DNA of 64,000 nt from Oscillospiraceae bacterium (GTDB lineage: Bacteria; Bacillota; Clostridia; Oscillospirales; Acutalibacteraceae). The position numbers and the translations under genes were made by a program. The stretch's first letter is position 1. Every line of letters starts with the position of its first letter. The notes beneath the pieces were generated by a model. The model saw only the letters and a list, made by a program, of their open reading frames with translations. It searched no databases and was not told the origin of the DNA. Shown piece after piece: positions 35,783-44,602 of the stretch. The DNA lies in NCBI GenBank assembly GCA_902790325.1, contig CADARP010000015.1, positions 28,841-92,840 of the forward strand. The letters are read 5' to 3'.

Positions 35783-37169
35783 GTTTGAACAGGAATTCAA
35801 AAAGAAGGCTTACAGCGCCGTACCCGATAAATGGGAGGAAGTCAAAGAAAAAGCCGGCGTTTCCGCGCCGGAGAAGACGGCGGGCAAGGTTATGAGACGC
35901 AACGCGAAAGCGATCGCGTCCGTTGCCGCGTCCATCACCATCGTGATCGTCGCCGTGTCGGTCGCTGTGGGTATCGGCAGTCGGAAAAACGCGCCCGCCA
36001 AGAGCGAGATCACCGTGACCGGTGAAAACGGCATAACCTATACCGTCACGGATGTGTCCGACTTCGATTCGATCGCCGTTCCCGAAACGACGGTGATTGC
36101 CTACAAAGACAACAACGGCGTCGAGCATACCACGGTCGCAACGATCACGCGGAACGCGCAAGGGCAAAGAGAAGATTCCAGCGTCGTCGTTACCTTTAAG
36201 GACGCACAGGGCAATACACAGACCACCGTCGTGGCTATCCCGGCGGAGCCGTCGACCACCGCGCCGAACGGGCAGGCGCCGACAACCAAACCGGCTTCTG
36301 CGGATTCTGCGCCGCAGGCCGATCCCGCAGCGGCTGCCGCATCCACACGCGCGGAGATCGCCAGAGAAGTCGACTGGGCCGAACGGACGATGCCGGAAAA
36401 ATTCCCTGCCGTGCAGTTTGACCCGACCGGTATCCCCGGCGGCCTGGCGAAGGAATACAACTTCGCGCTTCGGCGCAACGAATATATTTCGAGACCCGCA
36501 ACGCTGCTGTATAAAGACTATACGCTGCGCAATATCAATCCCAAAACAGATAAAGAGGAAACCGCGACGGCAGATGTTTATGTGTTCCAGAACTTCAGCC
36601 GCAGGCTGGCTGTCGGCGTACAATTTCCGGGCGAGGAGAAAATCCACCCGTATGTCAATGTGCAATATACACCGCAGACGCTCGGCGATTTCCTGAATGA
36701 CGCGGACGTCAAAAACACTGTGCATTTCGGCAACATTCAATTATTTAAAGACGGCACGTTTCCTGTAAACGATCAGAACAAGGCGGACATTTTCAGGTAT
36801 CTGCTGTCCGACGGTTCGATCCGCAACACGAATTCCACTGACAGACCGTCCGGCGCCAAGGTCACGCTGAGCGTCGACCTTGCCGAACTGGGCAAAAGAA
36901 CCAAGGTGATGGAAGTCTACGAGAGCGGCTATGTGTACACGAACCTGCTCGGTTCCGGCTGCACCTTCAACGTCGGCAAAGAGAACGTCGCGGCATTCCT
37001 CAAGAACAGTTACAACGTGACGTTCGACGATCTGGCCAAAGTCGGTACAACATTGCAGACAACATTGCCGGACTGCGGCGGGGATCCCCCTGTTACCACC
37101 GTCAGCCGGCCGTACTTTGTCGAAGGCACGACCGTCATGACCACACAGCCGCGCACCGTTCCGGAATAA
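35772..37169 (+). CDS. Probable membrane anti-sigma factor, module 2
   Basis: This 465-residue protein starts with TTG at 35772; AGGAGG at 35758-35763 is 8 bases upstream, which decides this start. It has a cytoplasmic N-terminus (about 40 residues), one transmembrane helix (AIASVAASITIVIVAVSVAVGIG, about 45-67), a beta-rich stretch with repeats of TVTD/TTVA type (about 75-150), a Pro/Ala/Thr linker and an extracytoplasmic domain of about 260 residues with no family I recognise. Overlap with the sigma gene and topology suggest an anti-sigma factor; no zinc motif is seen. Confidence 0.7.
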   Translation: MKRKFEQEFKKKAYSAVPDKWEEVKEKAGVSAPEKTAGKVMRRNAKAIASVAASITIVIVAVSVAVGIGSRKNAPAKSEITVTGENGITYTVTDVSDFDSIAVPETTVIAYKDNNGVEHTTVATITRNAQGQREDSSVVVTFKDAQGNTQTTVVAIPAEPSTTAPNGQAPTTKPASADSAPQADPAAAAASTRAEIAREVDWAERTMPEKFPAVQFDPTGIPGGLAKEYNFALRRNEYISRPATLLYKDYTLRNINPKTDKEETATADVYVFQNFSRRLAVGVQFPGEEKIHPYVNVQYTPQTLGDFLNDADVKNTVHFGNIQLFKDGTFPVNDQNKADIFRYLLSDGSIRNTNSTDRPSGAKVTLSVDLAELGKRTKVMEVYESGYVYTNLLGSGCTFNVGKENVAAFLKNSYNVTFDDLAKVGTTLQTTLPDCGGDPPVTTVSRPYFVEGTTVMTTQPRTVPE

Positions 37170-37241
37170 ACCGCTCGCACATACGCGCCGGGCTTCCGAA
37201 GAGGCCCGGTGCGGCGTTGTCCGAAAACCTGGGAGGGCAAT

Positions 37242-38465
37242 ATGAAAAAACAAATCGCGTTTTCGCTCTGTTTGACTTTGTTGTTTTGTCTTGCCGCCTG
37301 CGGCAAAACGCCGACAGCAAACAAGGGAACAACATCGACCGCTTTGTCGGAGTCCGCGACCGTATCCGAAGTCGACGGCGGATCGCTCGCCTATACCGCG
37401 AAAGTCGCGTATGCGAACGCTGCCGGGGAAGGGTACAACCGTATTATGTCCGAGTGCCTGAACGCAGACCGGATGTATGAGAATTCCGTGCAGCACTGGC
37501 CGCTGTTCAAGTTTGAAACCGTGCAGGAAATGCAGGACTTCAAAACCCGATTTGCGGACGCGCTGACGTTTGACAGCGGCTATAACGAAGTCCCGTCCTT
37601 CGACACGTATGCGGCGGAATATGACGACGCTTTTTTCGGTGACAACACGCTGCTGCTGTGCTGTGTGACGGCGTCGAGCGGCTCCTATCGGTTCGGCGTC
37701 GCGGACGTCTCTGTCAGCGGGGATACGCTGTGCCTGTATGTCAAACAGCTCAATCATCCGCAAGTAAGAACGGCAGACGTGCAGGGCTGGTTCGTGATGG
37801 CGGAAGTCAGCAAAGCGGATATCCAAAACTGCAAACACTTTGACGCGCAGACATATCGCTCCGGCGTTCTGGATTCCATCACCGCCGACTATGACGGAGA
37901 CGGTAAGGATGAAGAGATCATTGTGACAATCGGTCCGACTTCCGGGCTTTACACGATCGGCATTACGGTACGCGACGGCGGGGAAGAATACAGCAACTAC
38001 TTTCTGCCGGAGTTCTTCGTCGGCAGCGGCAGTCTGACCGAGCGGTCGGGGAACGTGTGCCTGCAGGGCGAAGAAGACGGAAAAACGGTTTACTACGCGG
38101 TATCCGCGGAAAAAGGCAGAGTCGTTCTCAAAAACGGTGAGAAGGCCATGCGGTATTGGGGCGCGGAACCGGAATATCACGTTTCTTCCTACTCCAATCT
38201 GAACCGCAAACAAGGAAGCGAAAGGACGCTGTCCGAGGCGGACAATCGGGCGGTGACAAAGCTGATCGGCCGGCAGGAATTCGGCGACCCGTATGACAAT
38301 CTGAACGACGTGATCCTGACCGACGTGCTGAACAAATCTACCATCTGCTACGATTCCGGCGCGGGCGTCGTCACGCGGGGCGACTATGCCGTAAAGCTGT
38401 CGGACGCGGACAGGGAAGCGCTGAACGGGATCTTAAGTTGGTATATCACGCTGGGCGTCGAATAA
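37242..38465 (+). CDS. Lipoprotein of unknown function linked to the ECF modules
   Basis: This 407-residue lipoprotein has a type II signal peptide with lipobox LAAC at residues 20-23 (Cys23 would be lipidated), then a Thr/Ser linker. The body is otherwise unassigned, apart from a calcium-loop-like segment DYDGDGKDEEIIVTIG (about 220-235) of the FG-GAP/VCBS kind. ATG has GGGAGGG five bases upstream. It follows the module 2 anti-sigma gene by 72 bases with only a weak hairpin between, so it may be cotranscribed and could be part of the sensed envelope function. Confidence 0.7.
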   Translation: MKKQIAFSLCLTLLFCLAACGKTPTANKGTTSTALSESATVSEVDGGSLAYTAKVAYANAAGEGYNRIMSECLNADRMYENSVQHWPLFKFETVQEMQDFKTRFADALTFDSGYNEVPSFDTYAAEYDDAFFGDNTLLLCCVTASSGSYRFGVADVSVSGDTLCLYVKQLNHPQVRTADVQGWFVMAEVSKADIQNCKHFDAQTYRSGVLDSITADYDGDGKDEEIIVTIGPTSGLYTIGITVRDGGEEYSNYFLPEFFVGSGSLTERSGNVCLQGEEDGKTVYYAVSAEKGRVVLKNGEKAMRYWGAEPEYHVSSYSNLNRKQGSERTLSEADNRAVTKLIGRQEFGDPYDNLNDVILTDVLNKSTICYDSGAGVVTRGDYAVKLSDADREALNGILSWYITLGVE

Positions 38466-38497
38466 ACCGGGCATAAAAACGCTCCGTAAACAGAATT

Positions 38498-38527
38498 CGC
38501 CGGGATCTCACATCGAAGATCCCGGCG
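38498..38527. terminator. Bidirectional hairpin between convergent genes
   Basis: Perfect 11-bp stem CGCCGGGATCT/AGATCCCGGCG with an 8-base loop. A T-rich stretch follows on the plus strand (TTCGTCATTTTGTTG). It separates the lipoprotein gene from the convergent ceramidase-like gene. Confidence 0.75.
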
Positions 38528-38552
38528 TTCGTCATTTTGTTGTCCGATTCCG

Positions 38553-40271
38553 TTATTCCGCCTGCAGGCTGTCCATCAGCTCTTTGAATCCGTTCACCAC
38601 GGCAGAAGCGGTATGCTTGCCCAGCGAGAGCACTTCGTCCGCGACCTCGTCCGCGATGATGTGGCCGAAGAACGCGAAGTTGTTGTCGGGCACACAGTAG
38701 CCCAAAGAATCGTTGCACAGATGCACCGCGTACATGTCGATCCCGCCGCGCGGCGCAAGGCGTGCCGGAACCGGCTGCGTCCAGTCCCCGCCGTCCCACG
38801 AAACCGCCGCGTAATCCTTCGTGTAGGTCTGCGTGCCGCAGAACACCTCGGGATACAGCTCGACCGGGAACAGGCACAGTCCGACCCGTCCGCCGAGTTC
38901 GACGTAGCCTTCCTCGAGCACGACGTGGCACCGCAGACCCATGCGGTCGGTATACACCTGGTCGTTCACAAGCTGCGCCTTGACCGCAAGCAGGAGGATG
39001 CGGTTGGTCGGCGTAAACATGAACTGCGTGTGCCGCGCGTTCAGTACGGCGGGCAGCTCTTCCATCTGTGCGCCGAGGATCATATCGGCAAACACCTTGC
39101 CCATGTACCGCGTCTCCGAACCGAGCCGCTCTTCTTCGGGCAGTTTGCTCTCGTCCACGCCCACATTGCGGCGCGAGATCTGACCGGACGGTCCCTGCAT
39201 AAACAGGAAACGGCAGCCGGTTTTCTCCTCGACGCGCTGCTCCATATAGGCGATATAGTCGGCGCTGAACAAACCGTTGCCCGCGCTGAATGACGTGGGA
39301 TGGCACGCAATATCCGCCAGATATACGCCGGCGGTGCCGTCGTCCGGAACGAATTTGAACGCCGCCGCTTTGGGCAGATTCTCCGGCGAAATGAGCCCGC
39401 GCTTGTCGTGGGCATACGCGCTCGTGTCGACCGCCGCGTAGGAAAGCGTGCCGGGACGCATATCGCGCACCGCGCCCTCCATCGCCTCGGTCACGGCGTT
39501 CAGATAAAACGCCTTGAACCGCTCGGCGTTTTCGAGTTTCTTGTCCTTTTTGATGTGCAGCGCCGTTTTGAAACCGGTCGTCAGAATTTTATGGATCGCT
39601 TCCGTCGCAACGCCCTGCGCGTCGATCGCGCTGTGGCTGTGCGTCGCGGACAGGTTGATCGACGCGATCCGGACGTTCTGTTCCTTCGCCCACCGGAGCA
39701 CGTTTTCCCGCACGGTGATCGTGTCGGCGCGCGTCACGCCGAGCGCGTCCGCAACGGCAAAAATGACCAGACCCTCGCCGCTGCCGTCGTCGAGCGCCGC
39801 AGCGCGCACGCGGTTGTCGTCCAGAATGCCTTCCGCCAGACGGTTCGTCAGGTCTCTGCCGATATAGTACTTGCCCGCCTCGAAATCATCGGGGATGATG
39901 GAGCGCGACGCATAGCCCACGCGCCATCTGTTTCCGTCCGCCGCCTTGGTCGCGTACGTTTCGCGTCCGGGCAGGAATCCGGCGCCGTCCCACTCGTCCG
40001 TTTTCTTCCAATCCGACGGCGACGGGTACAGCGCGCAGAACACCCGCAGCAGTCCGTCCGCCGCGGCGTTCAGGCCGTTGTAGAATGCCTTTTGTATGCC
40101 GTTCATATTTGCGCTGCGCGGCGTTTCGTCGTCGAGCGGATACGTCTGCGCAATGCTGTCGTATTCATACGGTCCGTATGTCTCTGCCGCGGCAAAGCCC
40201 GTCACGCTCAACGCGCTCAACAGCAGGCATACACTCACCAGGAGCGCGGCCGCTCTGCGGTAAACGTTCAT
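38553..40271 (-). CDS. Secreted neutral/alkaline ceramidase-like protein
   Basis: This 572-residue exported protein has a signal peptide (MNVYRRAAALLVSVCLLLSALSV, cleavage near AFAAA at residue 28). The body resembles the neutral/alkaline non-lysosomal ceramidase family: VGYASRSIIPDD near the start, the metal-binding-like ATHSHSAID at about 210-218 and a second His motif ACHPTSFSAGNGLFSADY at about 322. FLFMQGPSGQISRRN follows. Known members are zinc amidases that split ceramide into sphingosine and fatty acid. It is shorter than the classic enzymes (about 650-750), lacking a clear C-terminal Ig-like domain, so the substrate may be different. It follows malQ by 14 bases and is probably cotranscribed. 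Confidence 0.75.
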   Translation of the reverse strand: MNVYRRAAALLVSVCLLLSALSVTGFAAAETYGPYEYDSIAQTYPLDDETPRSANMNGIQKAFYNGLNAAADGLLRVFCALYPSPSDWKKTDEWDGAGFLPGRETYATKAADGNRWRVGYASRSIIPDDFEAGKYYIGRDLTNRLAEGILDDNRVRAAALDDGSGEGLVIFAVADALGVTRADTITVRENVLRWAKEQNVRIASINLSATHSHSAIDAQGVATEAIHKILTTGFKTALHIKKDKKLENAERFKAFYLNAVTEAMEGAVRDMRPGTLSYAAVDTSAYAHDKRGLISPENLPKAAAFKFVPDDGTAGVYLADIACHPTSFSAGNGLFSADYIAYMEQRVEEKTGCRFLFMQGPSGQISRRNVGVDESKLPEEERLGSETRYMGKVFADMILGAQMEELPAVLNARHTQFMFTPTNRILLLAVKAQLVNDQVYTDRMGLRCHVVLEEGYVELGGRVGLCLFPVELYPEVFCGTQTYTKDYAAVSWDGGDWTQPVPARLAPRGGIDMYAVHLCNDSLGYCVPDNNFAFFGHIIADEVADEVLSLGKHTASAVVNGFKELMDSLQAE

Positions 40272-40285
40272 ATGTCACATCTCCT

Positions 40286-41722
40286 TTATCGTTTGTACAG
40301 GTCGTTCAGGCGGCGGAAACGCGCACGGTCGATGGAATCGAGCTGTTCCCGCGTCACGCGGTACTGCCAGTTGCCGTCCGCCTTGCCGGGAATGTTCAGA
40401 CGCGTGTCCGAGCCGTAGCCCAGAAGATCCTGGATCGGCAGCACGAGAAGCCCCGCGGCGCTTGCGAACATCGTGCGCACGATCGCGGAACAGCCCTGCG
40501 TCCAGTCTCTGTCGGTGTAGCCGCAGTATTCGAGCATCCGGCTGCGGGAATTGCCGTCCATCTCCCAAAGATACCCCAGCAGCGTATTGTTGTCGTGCGT
40601 GCCGGTATACGCCACGCAGTTCGGAACGTAGCTGTGCGGCAGATGCGGGTTGTCCCCGTCGCCCAGGAACGCGAACTGGAACACGCGCATCCCCGGGAAG
40701 CCGCTGTCGCGCACGAGCTTGGCCGCCTCGGGCGTGATGTCGCCCAGATCCTCCGCGATGATCAGCCGGTCGCCCGCGACCTCCCGCAGCTTTTCGATCA
40801 GCGCCATGCCGGGTCCTTTGCACCACTTGCCCTCGCGCGCGGTCTTTGCGTCGCCGGGCACCGCCCAGTACGATTCCAGCCCGCGGAAATGGTCGATGCG
40901 CACGCCGTCAAACAGGTCGAGCGCATGGCGCAGACGGTCGCACCACCATTTGTAGCCGTCCTTTGCCATGACGTCCCAGTCGTAGAGCGGATTGCCCCAG
41001 AGCTGGCCGTCTTCGGAAAAGTAGTCCGGCGGCACGCCCGCCACACAGGACGGCTTGTTGTCCGCGCGCAGCTGGAACAGATGCTTCGCGCTGTAAACGT
41101 CGCAGCTGTCGAGCGCAACGTAGATCGGGATATCGCCGATGATGCGCACGCCGCGGCTGTTGGCGTAGGCTTTGATCTTCGCCCACTGATGAAAGAATTC
41201 GTACTGGATGAATTTCCACAGAAACAGCGTCTCTTCGTCGCCCTGCGTTTCCGTCCACTCGAACCACGGCTTCTCGCCGTTTTGGTATTTGAGACTCATG
41301 AATTCGCAGAACGACTGAAGATACGGGTCGGCGGCGATGAACGATTCGATCGCCTCGCGCTGCGCGCCGTCCGTGCGGGAAGCCGCCTTGCGCAGCAGAT
41401 CGAACCGCGTGTGGTACAGCCGCACGAATTCGCAGCTGTACGGCGTCTGCTGCCGCGCGCCGATCAGCTCCTCGCATGTGAGCAGCCCCTTTTCAAACAG
41501 GGTATTCAGATCGACGAAATACGGATTGCCGCCGAATGTCGAATAGGATTTATACGGCGAATTGCATTCATCCACCATGCAGAACGGCAGCACCTGCCAA
41601 TAGGAAAACCCGCAGTCCGCCAAAAAATCCACGAACGCCTCGGCCTCTTTGCCGAACGCGCCGCAGGAGTAGTCCCCGGGCAGGGACGAAACGTGCATCA
41701 GCACGCCGCTTTTTCGGTTCAT
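40286..41722 (-). CDS. malQ: 4-alpha-glucanotransferase (GH77)
   Basis: This 478-residue cytoplasmic amylomaltase transfers alpha-1,4-glucan chains during maltodextrin and glycogen use. Visible GH77 features: SSLPGDYSCGAFGKEA near the start, GDIPIYVALDSCDVY (about 196-210), the nucleophile region DGVRIDHFRGL (Asp at about 277), the acid/base IIAEDLGDI (Glu at about 324) and TGTHDNNT (about 378). All three catalytic regions are intact. GAGGTG precedes the ATG. First gene of a two-gene unit with the ceramidase-like gene. Confidence 0.95.
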   Translation of the reverse strand: MNRKSGVLMHVSSLPGDYSCGAFGKEAEAFVDFLADCGFSYWQVLPFCMVDECNSPYKSYSTFGGNPYFVDLNTLFEKGLLTCEELIGARQQTPYSCEFVRLYHTRFDLLRKAASRTDGAQREAIESFIAADPYLQSFCEFMSLKYQNGEKPWFEWTETQGDEETLFLWKFIQYEFFHQWAKIKAYANSRGVRIIGDIPIYVALDSCDVYSAKHLFQLRADNKPSCVAGVPPDYFSEDGQLWGNPLYDWDVMAKDGYKWWCDRLRHALDLFDGVRIDHFRGLESYWAVPGDAKTAREGKWCKGPGMALIEKLREVAGDRLIIAEDLGDITPEAAKLVRDSGFPGMRVFQFAFLGDGDNPHLPHSYVPNCVAYTGTHDNNTLLGYLWEMDGNSRSRMLEYCGYTDRDWTQGCSAIVRTMFASAAGLLVLPIQDLLGYGSDTRLNIPGKADGNWQYRVTREQLDSIDRARFRRLNDLYKR

Positions 41723-41742
41723 ATTGCAACACCTCGTCTAAA

Positions 41743-41771
41743 GAATAGCGTATCCGCGCAGAAAAAGCAAG
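41743..41771 (-). promoter_or_regulatory. Sigma-A promoter of malQ
   Basis: Minus strand: -35 TTGCTT (41766-41771), 17-base spacer, -10 TATTCT (41743-41748). The -35 abuts the upstream terminator. Confidence 0.6.
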
Positions 41772-41772
41772 A

Positions 41773-41802
41773 AAAAACGCCGCATTTACGCGACGTTTTT
41801 TG
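41773..41802 (-). terminator. Intrinsic terminator of the pseudo-P-type-ATPase gene
   Basis: Compact hairpin AACG-CGC/GCG-CGTT with one mismatch, flanked by six As and six Ts, so it can work in either direction. On the minus strand it ends the 44547-41830 gene. Confidence 0.75.
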
Positions 41803-41829
41803 CAGGGGCGATCCGTTCGGACTGCCCGT

Positions 41830-44547
41830 TTATTTTTTCATCGCCTTGCGCGCCTGCCAGACGCCGAGCGCAGAGGACAGCACCATCCAGACAGCCGGAT
41901 ACACCGTCGCAAAGATCCAGTTCATCGCGCCGGCGCCCTTGACGAGCAGCAGGATGAACGAGACGAGCCAGCCGATCGCGCAGCCGATCACGCCGATGAA
42001 CGCGGCGACGCGCTGGATGTTCTGCATCACGGCGGCGTCCGCGAGCGTGCGCAGCAGAGATTCGGTCGAGCCGTTGTGCAGAGCGGTCGCGGGCATGTGC
42101 TCGGTCTGCTCGGCAAGCCGTTCGCGCAGCAGATCTCCGGCTGCCGGATCGAGCAGCCGCACGCCGCCCTTGCGCAGACGGAAGCTCGCGCTGATGAAGT
42201 CCTCGGTCACGTTGCAGTCCGGCGCGTACACAAGCAGGTTCGTGTCGTTGTCCTGCAGGATGCGCATCGGAACGGACAGCGCCTTTTTCTGCACATAGTC
42301 GATCACGAACATGCCGGCGACCTTGCCGTCCACGGCAAGATACAGCACACGCTTGTTCTGCTGTATGTACGGCACCTCCCCGCTCTTCGGCGGCGGGTCG
42401 ATGCTGTGACTGGCAAGCAGGTTGCGGCTGCCCAGCAGCACCTTCTGGCGGTTGATCGTCGCGCTGACGCCCAGACGCTCCTCGTAGATCAGCGACTGTA
42501 CGGGCGGCAGAATGTCGGGATTGCCGACCGCATGCAGGAACGCGCCCTCGGCAGGGCTGTGCGCCCCGATCGCCAGAGCGGCGGCGTACAGGTACATCGC
42601 GTCAAAATGCAGCGTGCCGTAATCCTGGAAGCAGTAGACGTCCGTGCGCTGGCGGTCATACAGGTCGGTCGCGTCGACCGCAACGCCGTGGACGCCCGCG
42701 TTTTCGCGCGCCGCCTCGGGAGAGGCGATCATGCCGCCGTGCCGGTTCAGATCCTGCATCAGCAGTCCCAGCGGGACGGAAACGGTAAACGCGGCGCCGG
42801 CAGGCAGTACGACGCACAGCGCGCCGGTAAACGCGAACAGCGCGCCGGCAAACGCGCCCGAAACGCCGGCTTCGTCGCCCGCCTTGAACCAACCGGCGAC
42901 AGCCATGATCAGCGCGGCGGCAAAACCGACGGGCAGCAGTATCTTACAGATCCGGTCCAGCACGGAGCGGAAATCGGAATACTTGCGGAACTGCGCGGGG
43001 AAGCGCGTCTGCTGTGAAAAGCGCAGCTTCGGATGCTTGACCTGCAGCGACTTGCCGATCTCAAACGCATCGGATTCGCGGTCGAACCCGCGCACGGCAT
43101 ACAGATGATCCGCCGCGGCGAACGCGCAGAATTTGAAATTGCCGACGGTCGCGACGGTTTCAAAGAGTCGGGCGATGCGGCACAGCAGCAGCGAAAACAC
43201 GGCGGCTGCGCAGAAGGTGCCGGACGCCGGAACGGCGGCAGGCAGAATGATCGAAACGACGCCCTGGATCAGTGCGGCGGACATCGCCGCAAGCGCCGCG
43301 CTGTCACACGACGGCTGCAGCCGCAGGATATCCGCCCCGCCCTTGCGCAGCGTCGTGATCGACACGGCGGCGGAAAGCGACGTCAGCACAAGGCTGACCG
43401 CCGTAAAGATCGGTCGGGTGTCCTGCCCCGCGCTGTCCGACAGGATGGACAGCACGATCAGGATGACCGTCGCGACGCCCACCACGCAGACGGAGAAGAA
43501 CGTATTGCGGCGATCCTCCTGCAGGATACGGCCGATGCGCATGCGATCGCTCAGACGCACATATTCGTTCTCGTCCGCGTCGGCGTCCTCGGTTTGGGCG
43601 GACGGCTCCGGTTCCGGCTCGAAGACGTCCGTCTTCGCGGGGAGATCCGGTTCGTATTTCTCGGCGAAATCATAGAGCTTGAACTGCTTGACCTGTGTCT
43701 TGCGGCGCTCGTTCAGTTCCTTCTCGGCCTCGGCCTCGTCGACCTGCTCCACGTCGTCTTCCTCGTCGAAGCCCAGGAGCTTCATCTGTCCGTCGACCAT
43801 TTCGGGATCGGGCTTCTGCTTCGGCTGCGGCTTCGGCCGCGGCATCTTCGGCACCTCGATCATTTTATCGAGCACGCGCGTCTTGGCCTCGCGCGTCTTG
43901 TCGTCCGCTTCCGCGGCGGCTTCGTCCGGTTCGATCGGCTGCGCGAGCTCGATCGGCTCCGGCATCGCCTGCTCTTCGACCGTTTCGATCGGTTCGGCCG
44001 GTCCGGCAGTTTCGGCCGGTTCTGTCACCGCGGCCGGTTCGACGGCTTCCGCGGGCTCTTCCGGTTCTGTTTCGACCGGAATGACAGGCGTCTCGTCCTC
44101 GGCCTGCACGAGCTGCGGACGGTTCTCTTTTCTGCGTTTATGGGAAAACAGACGGCCGAACGCCGCGTTTCCTCTCGGCTGTGTCTGCGGCGCCTGCGGT
44201 TCCGGCTCGGCCGTTTCGGACGCGGCCGCTTCGGGCTCGACCGCTTCGGGTTCGATCGTTTCGACCGTGATCGGCTCCGGCTCGGGCAGCTCCGGCTCCG
44301 GCGCATCGGCCTGTTCCGGCTGCGCGCGCTTCTCCAGCTCCGTCTCAAAAGGAAACTCCGGTTCGATCTCGTAATGCGCAAGACCGGCCAGCGCATTGTC
44401 CTCGTCAAGCAGCGCGTCCACCTCGCCCAGCGACCAGTTATGCAGCGGTCTGTCCGCGTCGGCTTCGGCCTCGCCGCGCTCACGCGTCATGCGTTCCACG
44501 TCCGAAAGAATATCGTCCAGCATATGATCGTTCCATTCCGCACTCAA
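41830..44547 (-). CDS. Large membrane protein, apparently a degenerate P-type ATPase with an acidic N-terminal extension
   Basis: This 905-residue protein has a Glu/Pro/Ala-rich low-complexity N-terminal half (1-350) and about eight hydrophobic segments (about 365-600 and 845-900). Segments 610-835 follow the order of a P-type ATPase cytoplasmic domain. NRHGGMIASPEAARENAGVHGVAVDATDLY precedes DVYCFQDYGTLHFDAM (about 635-650), which aligns with DKTGTLT but lacks the Lys-Thr. SPAEGAFLHAVG, SATINRQKVLLGSRNLL and a region resembling the hinge follow, but there is no TGE motif, no clear CPx motif and no GDG-ND motif. It is probably not an ion pump; a regulatory or structural role is inferred. The start is TTG at 44547 (GGGGG, 9 bases upstream), with ATG at 44523 as an alternative. 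It lies 55 bases after rlmB. Confidence 0.6.
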   Translation of the reverse strand: MSAEWNDHMLDDILSDVERMTRERGEAEADADRPLHNWSLGEVDALLDEDNALAGLAHYEIEPEFPFETELEKRAQPEQADAPEPELPEPEPITVETIEPEAVEPEAAASETAEPEPQAPQTQPRGNAAFGRLFSHKRRKENRPQLVQAEDETPVIPVETEPEEPAEAVEPAAVTEPAETAGPAEPIETVEEQAMPEPIELAQPIEPDEAAAEADDKTREAKTRVLDKMIEVPKMPRPKPQPKQKPDPEMVDGQMKLLGFDEEDDVEQVDEAEAEKELNERRKTQVKQFKLYDFAEKYEPDLPAKTDVFEPEPEPSAQTEDADADENEYVRLSDRMRIGRILQEDRRNTFFSVCVVGVATVILIVLSILSDSAGQDTRPIFTAVSLVLTSLSAAVSITTLRKGGADILRLQPSCDSAALAAMSAALIQGVVSIILPAAVPASGTFCAAAVFSLLLCRIARLFETVATVGNFKFCAFAAADHLYAVRGFDRESDAFEIGKSLQVKHPKLRFSQQTRFPAQFRKYSDFRSVLDRICKILLPVGFAAALIMAVAGWFKAGDEAGVSGAFAGALFAFTGALCVVLPAGAAFTVSVPLGLLMQDLNRHGGMIASPEAARENAGVHGVAVDATDLYDRQRTDVYCFQDYGTLHFDAMYLYAAALAIGAHSPAEGAFLHAVGNPDILPPVQSLIYEERLGVSATINRQKVLLGSRNLLASHSIDPPPKSGEVPYIQQNKRVLYLAVDGKVAGMFVIDYVQKKALSVPMRILQDNDTNLLVYAPDCNVTEDFISASFRLRKGGVRLLDPAAGDLLRERLAEQTEHMPATALHNGSTESLLRTLADAAVMQNIQRVAAFIGVIGCAIGWLVSFILLLVKGAGAMNWIFATVYPAVWMVLSSALGVWQARKAMKK

Positions 44548-44602
44548 TTCTCGCTTCCCCCTTCTTTATCATCAATCCGCACAGCAAAAGGCAGCGCTGC
44601 CC

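Noticed and set aside
37188..37208. Hairpin CCGGGC/GCCCGG as a terminator between anti-sigma 2 and the lipoprotein gene
   Set aside because: No T-run follows on either strand, and a ribosome site comes right after; it is more likely a chance or attenuating hairpin.
42600..42660. Frameshift in the ATPase-like gene as the reason for the odd DKTGT motif
   Set aside because: The frame is open over 905 codons, flanking residues align on both sides, and several other catalytic motifs are also missing, so a single indel cannot explain it.
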